NCBI GenBank assembly: GCA_916613615.1
Contig: OU744736.1
Location: forward strand, 11,605,724 to 11,669,723
Direction of reading: 5' to 3'
Length of the DNA: 64,000 bases
From: Steromphala cineraria
Taxonomy: Eukaryota; Mollusca; Gastropoda; Trochida; Trochidae
Shown here in pieces: positions 1-11,359 of the stretch. The notes below the pieces were generated by a model, which saw only the letters and a program-made list of their open reading frames with translations, had not been told where the DNA came from and made no database searches. The number at the start of each line of letters is the position of its first letter. Positions within the stretch are counted from its first letter, which is position 1. The translations under genes and the position numbers were made by a program.

Positions 1-535
1 AAGTAACTATGGCTTTGTTAAGCTCTCCACAGCGACACCATACGATATATACTATATAGGGACACGGGAAACAGTTTCTTCAAACACTGAGTTGATACTT
101 GCAAAACATATACTGACATACGTTCATTAGTTCATTCAACATTCAGAAATTAACTAGAATTTAACTAGTTCTTTTAGAAAATGTTCAGAAGCCGAAATGC
201 TACATCCCAACAAGTATTATAACATAAACACTAAACACATGATCTATCCAGCATTCCAAAGCCTCACTTCAAATTTGGTCTAATTTCAAGTTTGTAATCA
301 AAAACTCCGTGTGATTCATAAGCGAGTCACTTGGTATAATTTCCTGTTTAAGAACACAAGTCCTGACTTCAACCGTTTTACTTTCACTTTACTGATCACA
401 TAAGCATTTTACAGTCATTTTCACCAACAGGAAAATATAGCATTGATTACTTGTATTATATATAACCCAAACAACATATTATTTGCTGTTTGAGGGGTAT
501 TTAAGAAGTTTGAAATACCAAGAAGTCTTGGAGTT
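1..535. other. AT-rich spacer, no feature seen
   Basis: No ORF of note, inverted repeat or tandem repeat was recognised. It reads as ordinary AT-rich intergenic or intronic animal DNA. Confidence 0.5.
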
Positions 536-588
536 TTATGGATGATCAATTGCTTAGTCGCCCCAATGAAGAAGTTGATCATCCATAA
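536..588. repeat. 14-bp perfect hairpin
   Basis: The arms TTATGGATGATCAA (536-549) and TTGATCATCCATAA (575-588) are perfect reverse complements around a 25-base loop. No target-site duplication is visible, so it may be a chance palindrome, a paired homeodomain-type site or the relic of a small transposon. Confidence 0.5.
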
Positions 589-674
589 TCGTCAAATCTT
601 CTTCAAGTATCATTTGTCACTTGAACAACTTGTATGGATTCTTTAAACTGTGACCTTGAGCTTAACCATGTTAG

Positions 675-812
675 CGTCGTGTGGATGTTGTTGACGTCTC
701 GGACCCTCCCGGTTATCTGCCGGTTATCTGCCGGTACAGCTGTCCCTTAGTCGTGTGGATGTTGTTGACGTCTCGGACCCTCCCGGTTATCTGCCGGTAC
801 AGCTGTTCCTCA
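675..812. repeat. Tandem duplication of a GC-richer 63-75 bp segment
   Basis: The segment beginning TCGTGTGGATGTTGTTGACG occurs at 676 and again at 751. The first copy also carries an extra internal 12-base step, CGGTTATCTGCC. The surrounding 660-930 is noticeably more GC-rich than its neighbours. On the minus strand it encodes a short open stretch with QLYRQITGR twice, but that repetition follows directly from the DNA duplication. Confidence 0.75.
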
Positions 813-2281
813 CCCATCTGATAAAGTCTCTACGTCATGGGCACGGTTTGGACACGCACTGCCCTGTCAACTAGCGCGCTGAATACAACAACCCTGGGAC
901 CTCAGCACATTGAGGCCGTGTCAACACTGTGAGTAGGGGATGATAGCCCTTGGTGCTTCACATGTTCACATGTGTTTGAAGTCGCTTCTTTCAAACCCGA
1001 TTGAAAAATGAAGGGTTCTATTCTCTAATCCAAGTACGGAATGATGATGTTAATCTCTTCTTTGAGAGCCATGGTGCAGAAATGTCGATATGTCGATATC
1101 GAGGATGGTGATTTAAGACATTGGTAAACATTATTATCGGTCAAGTCTTCATTTTTTGAATGGGTGAAATACTTTTATGACTATCAAGCACATGTAAATA
1201 CTAGAACTGACTTCGTTTTCAAGTTTGTAACTCAATAATTACCCTTATAGGCAATGCGATCATGAACTGTCAGAACGGTGCAATCTTGTAAAATAGAATA
1301 TTTAGGGCATGTATGCATTGTATGTCTGGAATACATGACACTTTCACGAATAGAGAAATGCTTGTCGGTGTTCCTAGGATCCAATCATTCTTTCTCATAT
1401 CATTGCTACAAATTTGCATTTATACACCAGCGAGAAACGAAATTACAAGTCAAAACATTGAGATCAGTATGCTCCTATAAGAACAAATAGTTGCATGCCA
1501 TTACTGGTATTATCATAATAAAGGTTGGACAAAGGGAAAAACAATACGATTACCCCCACAAGTAAATCTTGCTAACTACATTGCATGCCATTTAGTTTTT
1601 CAAAAATCATATTCATAGAAATAATCAAAACAATAAGAAAACTCTTATGTAAGTGCACATGATCAGAGCACAGGGTGTCCCGTGTTGTCCAGGTAGTTAG
1701 GTGTGTTTACATTGTGTCACCTGGTGCTGATAGACGGACGTCGTTTATTATTGATGATTTATAGCCAATAGTCAACCGATAATTCCTGGTTAACCGTATA
1801 ATGACCTTTCCTAAACAATGCAATTAGAAGACAAATAAAGAGGACAGAAATATTAAGCAAACAAACATTAAGCTGAATGAACAGGTCGTGAATACCGTTC
1901 CTCTTTATGATTGATATGTTTGTCCGTGTTGTTTTACTCGATAAACTATTCCTCTTTTGGATGCAGATTTCTATATTTGGAACGCGTGTATAGACCCAAT
2001 CGATGGTGATATCTTACTACAAGACTGATAAACATGGCCACAATTGATATCATCGACGGCAGATAGTATCTTTAACAAGAACGCCGGGTCGAACTGATGG
2101 TCTGTGACGTTCCAGATCCCATAAACTCTGACAACCCGTTGAGTCCCACCACAATCAAATCTTGCCTATGGCTCCCCAAGCGATTGTAAAGTGAGAGTTG
2201 AAAGATCCTCGAAACGTCACTGTTGAACAGTACTCAGATCAGAAACAGTACAACGTACGAGTGTTAGGCGACTTTTATTTC
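813..2281. other. Spacer, nothing recognised
   Basis: AT-rich sequence. The only ORF of note (70 codons from 1278) has no recognisable domain or protein-like composition. No RNA gene or repeat was identified. Confidence 0.45.
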
Positions 2282-2869
2282 ATTCCATTATAGTTATATT
2301 ACAGTCCAGTCAGTTATATTAAAATCCATTCTATTTATATTACAGTCAATTCTAGTTATATTACAGTTTATTCTAGTTATATTACAGTCCATTCCAGTTA
2401 AATTACAGTCCATTAGATAGTTATATTACAGTTTATTCTAGTTATATTACAGTCCATTCTAGTTATATTACAGTTTATTCTAGTTATATTACAGTCCATT
2501 CCAGTTATATTACAGTCCATTCCAGTTATATTACAGTACATTCTAGTTATATTACAGTCCATTCTAGTTATATTACAGTCCATTCTAGTTATATTACAGT
2601 CCATTCTAGTTATATTACAGACCATTCTAGTTATATTACAGTCCATTGTAGTTATATTACAGTTTATTCTAGTTATATTACAGTCCATTCTAGTTATATT
2701 ACAGTCCATTCTAGTTATATTACAGTTTATTCTAGTTATATTACAGTCCATTCTAGTTATATTACAGTCCATTCTAGTTATATTACAGTACATTCTAGTT
2801 ATATTACAGTCCATTCTAGTTATATTACAGTCCATTCTAGTTATATTACAGTCCATTCTAGTTATATTT
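2282..2869. repeat. 21-bp minisatellite, about 28 units
   Basis: Tandem units of 21 bp with consensus TCTAGTTATATTACAGTCCA plus one base. Units differ at one or two positions (for example TTTATT or TACATT in place of CCATT). Because 21 is a multiple of three and the unit lacks a stop on the minus strand, a 147-codon minus ORF (2413-2856) of heptads such as MDCNITR results. It shows no other sign of being a gene. The outermost units at 2282-2400 are the most diverged, as expected for array edges. Confidence 0.97.
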
Positions 2870-3109
2870 CTAACAAATTGTACCTATCGTTTCAATCCTT
2901 TTCTATCATCCTCATATGTCAATCGTATGCAATAAGTTTAAATACAGGTATTTATCATAGAAGGCACACTTGTGGGTAATCGAGATTGTAATCAAAGGTC
3001 TGGAAACATAGATTATTATATTGACAAAAACATATTTACTTAACTGGAAATAGATGCTGGTAACAAGAGCTACTATGACTAAGCAACCATTAGATACAAT
3101 CTGTGCTTA
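2870..3109. other. Spacer, nothing recognised
   Basis: AT-rich sequence between the 21-bp array and the next transposon. No gene or repeat seen. Confidence 0.4.
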
Positions 3110-3111
3110 TA

Positions 3112-3625
3112 AACTGACAGGCAAAAGAAACCTAACACTTTAGTTGCTTTCATCATATACATAATCTTCAATTACAAATATTTTAAGTTTTAGACGTCGT
3201 AGGCTAAAACAGTGCAGGCCTTTAGTTATCAATCAAAGAATACTTCTAGACGTGTTTGATTTTTTTGGGGGGAAATTGAATTTTTTTAAATTTTTTGGGG
3301 GAAAATTCATTTTAATAAACAACAAATGTCCATCGATATATAAGCTATATTTTACCAAACAATTACAAAACAAACCTTGTTTTCCACTTATTTACACCCT
3401 TTTTAACATGGTAGGGGTCATGTTGGTGTAAATTTCATTTTTTACCCGGGTCTTCTTTAAACAAAGATATCTTAACAAAAAATGAATCAATCAACGATCA
3501 ATTAATATGAAATATTGTAGATATGATTAATGTTGATGATTCCATAATCAAATGCGTCATATATATTTCAAATCGTTGTTAAATCGAAACTAAATGAGGT
3601 GTTAGGTTTCTTTTGCTTGTCAGTT
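3112..3625. mobile_element. TA-flanked inverted-repeat element (Tc1/mariner-type MITE), copy 1
   Basis: Terminal inverted repeats of about 27 bp: the left end begins AACTGACAGGCAAAAGAAAC and the right end is its complement with one G/A change. A TA dinucleotide abuts each end (3110-3111, 3626-3627), the target duplication expected of Tc1/mariner elements. The roughly 514-bp interior is AT-rich, has T and G homopolymers near 3260-3300, and shows no transposase, so the element is non-autonomous. The same terminus is found at 25980-27172. Confidence 0.75.
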
Positions 3626-3627
3626 TA

Positions 3628-5889
3628 CGTGGCCTTGGCTAGGGCGATTACATAGGGAATGAGAGAACATAAATGGAAACATTTATGTTGGTAAGGGGAA
3701 CAGTTTGATTGATTGTGACTGTAAGTTTATATTGCAAGTAGCCATTTTATTTTGCTTATACCCTTGTTGCTCTTGATGATAACACTGCAAAAAAACATCA
3801 TGATGAATGACAATGCCATATATCACACCAGAATAGTATATCACCTGATTGCATGGCTATGATAATGTCCAAATGATATTTTAAGTAAAAGAGCTTTGAC
3901 GGATGAAATATCATGATCATTTGTCAAGTCTAATTATATATTTAATCTTTGTCACAGAATAACTTTTTGAATGTATAACTGTTTTGCAATCCCACTTCCT
4001 TGTGTTGAAATGGCGAAGTCATTAGACCGACACGTCAACTACCATTTTCTTGATTGACCTTATGAATCATATAGAAATGGTATTCCTTTCAATCAACATA
4101 CATATCTGACATTTGTTCTCGTAATAAATCGTTTGTCAACTTCACTTTATGTTTTTCATATTTAATAATTTAGTGAAAAAATAGACAAAGAAGAAAGCGA
4201 TTTATAATCCGAAACCATCACGAGTTTAAAATAAGTTTTAAGTACAAGGACGTTAAAGTATCTCTTCATATCCCGCCCACATAAACCAGTTATAATTACA
4301 AACATTATGATCCTATATTTAGCTACAATTGTGACGAAGGTGCTGGAATATATCATATATTTTCTTTTATTTCGCCAGTTCATAATATTCAAATATCTGT
4401 TCACATTGTTTTCTTTTCGACGTATAACAAACTTGTATCTAACTAGCGTACTAGTTATTCGGACTTGGAATTTTTGCAAGTAATTCTTTTCTCTATCATC
4501 AATAAAGCCATGTAAAGGTCTTGATTGTGACCTTTAATGTTTATAAAAAGCAAATTGAATGTGGTAAATTGGGTTTATTTGCAGTACCAACGCAAAACAA
4601 AGATAGGCCTACGACAATTCAAAAGTTCATAGGATGATTATGCAGCAAACCAGTCTATAACAATGTAGGTTTCATTTCACATCCTAGCAGGGCCGACATT
4701 TATAAAGTTTCCTCAATGTTAAGATAGTCGTAAGTTCCATACACTAACCCTTGCCTATACGACCACCCTAGCTAAGGAGCTTCTAAAATCTATAACCTGT
4801 TTCCCCAGGTTGTTCACACTACATATTGTACATTACACTTGTTCCTTCCTACACGCAACGTATCACATCAGAACGACTTTACATGTGATTTATTGTATAG
4901 ACATCCTTGAAACACAGATGCTTTGGGTTATAGGTTGACAGTTTACATAATCTTTACATTCCGATAAAATTTGATAGTCTATTCAACTTAGCAAATTTGA
5001 AAGAGAGTAAAATAATGTAACTTATGTTATTTGAAACACGTGTTGTGTAACCAGTTGAAAGTTGTTTACCGAGTGTTGTGTAACCAAAGCAGGTTATTCA
5101 ACGATAGTGACGTCATAATGCCGTACTTTTTATCTCATCAGCTCTCTTGCCGCTTCCAATTCTCAATTTATCATATATTTTCCCTTTTTCGTCTCTTCCC
5201 TCAAAATAGAATTGCACCATATAACAGATGTACATGTATGTGCAAAACTATCAAACCAATATTCGCATTCGGCTATTTCATCACTAAATTAAAATAATAT
5301 CTTACCTTAATTTAGTTAGGAAAGAGTAATCTCCTTGTTGTTTTCAACGGACGTGTTTTGTCAACGCGGAGCTTTGAAAGTTTGAGTTGAATCCGAAAGT
5401 TTAGAAACAGTTGTGTTAAGATGCAGTTTCAGCTATAATATCACAATGGCTTTACAATCAAGAAAAATAATGAATTACATGTATTAGCATTCATCAACGT
5501 TTAGTAAGGGCGCTTGAACCGTTCAAAATAAAGCTTGACGATTTCTCAGTCCTCTAGATGTACAGTACATTTACAGTACAAAACAGTTGAAGATATCTCG
5601 TTGAAATATCTCATGATCAATATTCAAAATTAACTCGTTGTGTAAAATCTATATACCCCTCGACCTTATACCAAGTGTGTTAATACACTTTCAAGACTTC
5701 AATAAACCTACACTAATTTGTACTGTGGCAGAAAATACCTACTTGTTTTCAATATCAAGTATCAAATTGAATCCCATCAGATAGAAGCTTTCTGAGACAT
5801 AATGTGCTAGTGTCTCCAGATAGGAGATGGGGTGAGGTGATTTGTATAAAACTCCTCTTTCAAGAGTATTTCATTTATATCACCGCTGT
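3628..5889. other. Long AT-rich spacer
   Basis: The ORFs here (105 codons on minus at 4162-4479, 88 codons on plus at 5031-5297) have biased, low-information composition and no recognisable domain. No RNA gene, tandem repeat or clear inverted repeat was found. Confidence 0.4.
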
Positions 5890-6138
5890 TATTCTTACCG
5901 AAGGGAGAAAGCTCGCAGCGCCATTATGGCTCTCCATTGCTGTGAAACCTGTTTGCACAGGCTGAAACCATCGAACTAGGGGTGGTTCTGCAGCGAAATT
6001 ATAGCATTGCACCAAAATTTTACTGTGTGTAAAACAGTTCCCTACTGCAGACAAAGCTGTCCAGCCCCTAGCGGGCTTCGAACCCCTGACTTCTTGATCC
6101 GAAGCCGAACTGGGTACCTACTGTACTATTCCGCCCCT
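5890..6138 (-). mobile_element. tRNA-derived SINE, copy 1 (minus strand)
   Basis: Read on the minus strand, a tRNA-like head starts near 6138. A B-box-like GGGTTCGAAGCCC lies at 6071-6083. It is followed by a body containing TTTGTCTGCAGTAGGGAACT. This body is shared with the copies at 32800-32934 and 43329-43572. The 3' part (AGGTTTCACAGCAATG) also matches the plus-strand copy at 43516 onward. The A box is degenerate. It is a retroposed repeat, not a functional tRNA. Confidence 0.8.
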
Positions 6139-6249
6139 AAAGGTAGGTGAGCAAGGAAAGTACAGTACGGTGATTGTTGAAGAAGAATGAATTTATTTAT
6201 CACAACGTGGCAATGTGTCTCTAGACTAGTAGCAAATGAGTGGCACTGA

Positions 6250-6263
6250 CCGCCAGATGGCGC
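6250..6263. promoter_or_regulatory. CTCF-like binding motif
   Basis: CCGCCAGATGGCGC fits the published CTCF core consensus (CCRSYAGRKGGCRS) at every position. CTCF and its motif are conserved across bilaterians. The call rests on one 14-base match in 64 kb, so chance occurrence cannot be excluded. Whether it is bound is unknown. Confidence 0.4.
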
Positions 6264-6831
6264 TAGAGCGTCTGATAGGAACGCTGAGGATTAGTTTGAC
6301 TGGTCACTTCATTACATACAATAATGAGTTTTCTTAGTAAGCTTCGAATTGAAGATTGTGTAGGCTTTATCAATCCACCTAAGTCTAATAACACACCCTC
6401 AAGTGTATAAAGTTAGTATTTGGGATCTATCCGGGATCTTTGTGGGATCTAAGTGGGATCCATGGGTGTATGGGTGAGATGATGGGCAGTGTAATGAGAA
6501 CACTGACTCTGTTAACATCGTGCACAACAAACACGGAGGGTAGTCCTTTAATTGGGTATAGTGAACCTTTGTTTTATAATTCACAGGAAGAAGGTTTAAA
6601 TGTTGCAGGAAAGGGGTGAATGACAACAACTTCAGATAGCGCTGTTATTATTTCAATAACTTATTTACAAAATGGTATTTCGAAACTTTAACTTGACTTA
6701 GATCATAATTCTTCAGTGTTTTTAAAACAAGTTCGAAAAAAACATAAGTATGAACATACAAGTTGAGTTTCACACAATAATATAAGAACATTAAGATTTG
6801 TTACAAATGCGTATCCGTTTAGTATTTTCAA

Positions 6832-7206
6832 ATGATGGCCAAATGGGAAAAGAAATACACAATGGTTATGATATTACCTACAGTGTTGTATGGTCATAAC
6901 GTCAATATGAACACATTAAAAAATCAATTAAATCCTTTACAACAGAACAAAATAAATAAACCAAATATACCGGGTAAGTATTTCTCAATCCGTGTATCTG
7001 ATAAGCTTATTCCTCCAACAGGCATGTTCACCAATATTGAGCTTGGTTTATTTGACGTTTCATCAATACTCCATGATCAGTATGCACAAAGGTGTATACA
7101 GGAGCACGTGCTCACTGACTGGCTGGATCTGTTTGAGGCACATCAGCTGACAAGGACGGTGGGGAATGATACCTGGCCTGTGTCAGGAAGTTTCAAGTTG
7201 CACTGA
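6832..7206 (+). CDS. Unrecognised 124-codon ORF, possible exon
   Basis: I do not recognise this ORF. The N-terminal half is low complexity and rich in K, N and M. The last 75 residues (from about GKYFSIRVSDKL to GSFKLH) have more balanced, protein-like composition, including a stretch WLDLFEAHQL. A GTAAGT donor-like site sits near 6974 and a CAG acceptor-like site near 7100, so part of it could be an exon in another arrangement. No signal peptide, membrane segment or known domain is visible. It may equally be a chance ORF. Confidence 0.15.
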   Translation: MMAKWEKKYTMVMILPTVLYGHNVNMNTLKNQLNPLQQNKINKPNIPGKYFSIRVSDKLIPPTGMFTNIELGLFDVSSILHDQYAQRCIQEHVLTDWLDLFEAHQLTRTVGNDTWPVSGSFKLH

Positions 7207-7700
7207 CAATTACACGGTTATCAATCCTATTGAACATATTTTTCCAATCAATTGCTAAATTTGGTCTTCGTCAATTTTAGTTGTGAAGAGAGAACTAAGA
7301 CAGGCAGACGGACGAACAGACCAACATACAGACAGACGGACGAATATTGTTTTGACTCTCACCTCAATATAAATGTCTAAAAGTGATCCCTAAAATCGGT
7401 TATTGGAGACTGACACTAGAATCATACATGCAAGTTCAATTACCATACCTTAAAACTTAAATATGATAGTATGGTCAGTCAAATTATAAGAGTCCCTTTC
7501 TATAAAAATGTTTGAACGTTTTGACAACATCTGGGCATGACATAGCAAAACTCTTTTTCTCGACATCAGTAACATCTACTACACTAAAATTGTCATTGTT
7601 GTCAAAATTGAAAAGTAATCTCAGAATAAAGAGCCGTGCAGTAAACATTTTACTAGTTCCAGTGCAATTAAAACACTTCCTCTCATTGACGGGTGTGTTG
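7207..7700. other. Spacer with short imperfect acag/acgg runs
   Basis: Contains a short degenerate CAGACGGACGAACAGACC-type tract near 7300-7340. The 85-codon ORF at 7512-7769 runs into the next minisatellite and is not credible as a gene. Confidence 0.4.
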
Positions 7701-9036
7701 GTGCAGCGACCAGTCTCTATACGTGCACGTGTAGGGTTTAGCGACCAGTCTCTATACGTGCACGTGTAGGCTGTAGCGACCAGTCTCTATACGTGCACGT
7801 GTAGAGTGCAGCGACCAGTCTCAATACGTGCAGGTGTTGGTGCAGCGACCAGTCTCTATACGTGCACGTGTAGGGTGCAGCGACCAGTCTCTATACGTGC
7901 ACCTGTAGGGTGTAGCGACCAGTCTCTATACGTTCACGTGTAGGGTGCAGCGACCAGTCTCTATACGTGCAGTGCAGCGACCAGTCTCAATACGTGCAGG
8001 TGTTGGTGCAGCGACAAGTCTCTATACGTGCACGTGTAGGGTGTAGCGACCAGTCTCTATACGTACACATGTAGGGTGCAGCGACCAGTCTCTATACGTG
8101 CACGTGAAGGTTGCAGCGACCAGTCTCTATACGTACATGTGTAGGGTGCAGCGACCAGTCTCTATACGTGCACGTGTAGGGTGTAGCGACCAGTCTCTAT
8201 ACGTACACATGTAGGGTGCAGCGACCAGTGTCTATACGTGCACATGTAGGGTGCAGCGACCAGTCTCTATATATACACGTGTAGGTGCAGCGACCAGTCT
8301 CTATACGTACACGTGTAGGTGCAGCGACCAGTCTCTAGACGTAGACGTGTAGGTGCAGCGACAAGTCTCTATACGTAAACGTGTTGGGGTGCAGCGACTA
8401 GTCTCTATACGTACACGTGTAGGGGTGCAGCGACTAGTCTCTATACGTACACGTGTAGGGGTGCAGCGACAAGTCTCTATACGTACACGTGTAGGGGTGC
8501 AGCGACTAGTCTCTATACGTACACGTGTAGGGGTGCAGCGACTAGTCTCTATACGTACACGTGTAGGGGTGCAGCGACAAGTCTCTATACGTACACGTGT
8601 AGGGGTGCAGCGACTAGTCTCTATACGTACACGTGTAGGGGTGCAGCGACTAGTCTCTATACGTACACGTGTAGGGGTGCAGCGACTAGTCTCTATACGT
8701 ACACGTGTAGGGTGTAGCGACCAGTCTCTATACGTACACGTGTAGGGGTGCAGCGACAAGTCTCTATACGTACACGTGTAGGGGTGCAGCGACAAGTCTC
8801 TATACGTACACGTGTAGGGGTGCAGCGACTAGTCTCTATACGTACACGTGTAGGGGTGCAGCGACAAGTCTCTATACGTACACGTGTAGGGGTGCAGCGA
8901 CTAGTCTCTATACGTACACGTGTAGGGGTGCAGCGACTAGTCTATATACGTACACGTGTAGGGGTGCAGCGACTAGTCTCTATACGTACACGTGTAGGGG
9001 TGCAGCGACTAGTCTCTATACGTACACGTGTAGGGT
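7701..9036. repeat. 36-bp minisatellite with an E-box in most units, about 37 units
   Basis: The unit is about 36 bp and starts GTGCAGCGACTAGTCTCTAT, ending with a TACGTA palindrome and an overlapping ACACGTGT palindrome with the canonical E-box CACGTG. The left half (7701-8390) is heterogeneous in unit length and sequence. The right half (8395-9036) is nearly homogeneous apart from a CGACTAG/CGACAAG switch that often follows a tag-tag-aag pattern, a 108-bp higher-order unit. Long ORFs on both strands (plus 8353-8745 and 8748-9062, minus 8301-8795) exist only because 36 is divisible by three and the unit lacks stops. Confidence 0.97.
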
Positions 9037-10324
9037 TCAGGGCCAGATCGGAATCTACATAAACGTAACGCGCTCAAATGACTACTTGGTAGCTTCTTAT
9101 TTATATATTTCTGCGGTGTTAAAATCGATCTAAAAGTTTTATAAATATTGAGTTCATTGCCGCTCATTAATTTACAATGTACATGCAAGGTATATTCTAA
9201 AAGTATAAAAGGTCATATTTTTCGATTTTCAACCGAATTCATTTCAAATACTATTTCTCATGATCTTTTTTTAAAATGTTATCTTTAGAAACTGGAATAT
9301 AAATCAAAATAACGAAACTCTTTTTATCACACAGTGTTCTTAACGCTTATACAGCTGTTTAATCTCAAGTATATACTACTTGTTTCTACTGAATTTCGAC
9401 GAAACACCACCCATAGTTCGCTAGTTCCAGCCGACGAAACATAACATGATTATCGAGAATTGGAAATCAAAAACCATCATGCAGCTATTAAAGTATAATT
9501 ATGATGTTGTATTCAATATTATTTCAGACAAAAGTGTTATATATACACCTGGTCAAATGTATAGCATTTAATGATAACTTGACTAAATCAATCATTCTCA
9601 ACTTTCTAAACGTTGTAACTGTACTGATTTTCTACTAGAAATAACTATTGCTCTTCTATCAAAACTTTGTGATAAACTGTTGGTCTAAGGAGTAAAAACA
9701 ACATTGTTCTCCCCAGGTTGACGTTCACAGATCAAAATATCGTTCCCCATATGTAACTGAATATAAATTTAAATTTGTTCATCAATTATTGACAAAAAGA
9801 TCATGATCATGCGATTTATGAATACTTATTGGCTTCGTGTAAGTTCAAATCCATTTGTTCATTCAACAGTCATCTCTTATTTAGAGTGATAAGCAAGCGT
9901 TTAGTGAACTGTTAGAGATTTTAAAGGTTCATTCTGCTGTAACCGGCGACTTTTGTGACCTATGCAACTGATACAAGTATTAGCATTTCACTTCAAAGAA
10001 AAGAATGACTCACATTAAAACACAGTTGACTACCATTTTTGAGAAAAAAAATAAAAATGGTATTTATCGCCGAAATACCAGGCTTTCATAAAATGTAGTG
10101 AAACGTTATTTAAATGAATTTTCCTTTGTTAAAATGTTACATAATTATTCTTCTTATTAATTATTACGGTTTTCTCTCAAACGGTATCATCTTTCTTATC
10201 AGGCAATTGTTGAAGGTTAAGTAGTGGTGCTGAACTCTTGATTCGTTGTACATAATTGTGTTATATGTTCACTTTCTCTAATACATTGAGCTTTTGGAGA
10301 TATGCCAATTATATATCCACACTA
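9037..10324. other. AT-rich spacer, nothing recognised
   Basis: No ORF above background, no tandem or inverted repeat identified. Confidence 0.45.
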
Positions 10325-10333
10325 TCAAAGACC

Positions 10334-10440
10334 CATCTTCCCCGCAAGGCCCAGATAGCCAACGTTAAGTTATAACGAGCCTATCTAGCTAAGATGAGCT
10401 CGTCTCTAACGTGCGCTAGCTTGGCCTTGCGGGGAAGATG
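10334..10440. mobile_element. 107-bp palindromic MITE with 9-bp target duplication
   Basis: The termini CATCTTCCCCGCAAGGCC and its exact complement form an extended imperfect palindrome over the whole element. It is bounded by a perfect 9-bp direct repeat TCAAAGACC (10325-10333 and 10441-10449). A 9-bp duplication is typical of Mutator-like (MULE) transposases. The element is far too short to encode one, so it must have been moved in trans. Confidence 0.9.
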
Positions 10441-10449
10441 TCAAAGACC

Positions 10450-11265
10450 AAACAAATGTAATATTTTCATTGACGTGTCTTTTGGAGAACATACCTACCA
10501 AGAGTTTGTTTAGTCTGTTTCATTTCTTTACAAGTTCATTTGTCATTGACTTTATTATATGCAAATACTTTTGCTGTTTAATAATTTCTGAACATCAATC
10601 ATTATCACACTCGAGACATTCGTCACTGAGTACATGGAAAAGGAACGTGGTTGATCATTCATTGGTTGTCATTTTTTTATCACTTCAATAATCAATCCGT
10701 TGGTACTAAAATAGTGTAGACTATTGGTTCATGATACAATAATCAATCGTCAAGACGTGTACATCGATCATTACTCATATCATATATCAGTTTTTTTTAT
10801 CTTAAAGCAGAGCCTTATAGATGAACGGTCGTCCTCATTTCATTAAGGAGAAGTTCCTAATTAGAAGTTAAAATTGAATATTGAATTTAAGTCTTGTTGA
10901 AAATACATAGTAATTACAAGGTACATCTATTGTTACCTTATATCCTCATGTTATTGAAAAAGTAACTTGAAACTCATCCTACACATAACCATACAGATTG
11001 TAAAAATTGAGGAGAAATGAACATCTCTTGTTGTTTGTCGAAAACTGTTATGGACTTATGAACGCCTGAATTAAACATATCTGATCTTTTTAATACCCAT
11101 AAGATTAATGACTTATGTGAAATGGTAAACTGTTTTGATATAGGAACTATATTTCACAGAACGTTTAAAATACACTAAACGTTCAAGATAATCTCTAATC
11201 TTATTCTGACCTTAATAACTTAACATTGAGGGTACATCGAGTGATGTCAAGTCACATTACAGACA
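10450..11265. other. AT-rich spacer
   Basis: A 73-codon ORF at 10470-10691 shows no recognisable domain. Nothing else seen. Confidence 0.4.
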
Positions 11266-11275
11266 CTGTAATCAC

Positions 11276-11349
11276 CAACCTGGTTCCCTGGCCTCGTTCC
11301 GCTTACGCTACAGTAAGCGTACGCGGAACGAGGCCAGGGAACCAGGTTG
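11276..11349. mobile_element. 74-bp hairpin MITE with 10-bp target duplication
   Basis: A near-perfect hairpin. The left arm begins CAACCTGGTTCCCTGGCCTC and the right arm is its complement, with about one mismatch over 35 bases and almost no loop. A perfect 10-bp direct repeat CTGTAATCAC flanks it (11266-11275 and 11350-11359). Size and duplication match the 107-bp element 0.9 kb upstream, but the termini differ, so it is a separate family. The GC-rich arms stand out from the AT-rich surroundings. Confidence 0.9.
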
Positions 11350-11359
11350 CTGTAATCAC

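Noticed and set aside
676..830. Minus-strand peptide with two QLYRQITGR motifs, considered as a neuropeptide precursor
   Set aside because: The repetition comes from a local DNA duplication, cleavage sites are single basic residues only, and no signal peptide precedes it.
2413..2856. 147-codon minus ORF of MDCNITR heptads
   Set aside because: Product of the 21-bp minisatellite, with no unique sequence.
8301..9062. Long ORFs on both strands (up to 164 codons)
   Set aside because: They lie wholly in the 36-bp minisatellite; a 36-base period without stops is automatically open in those frames.
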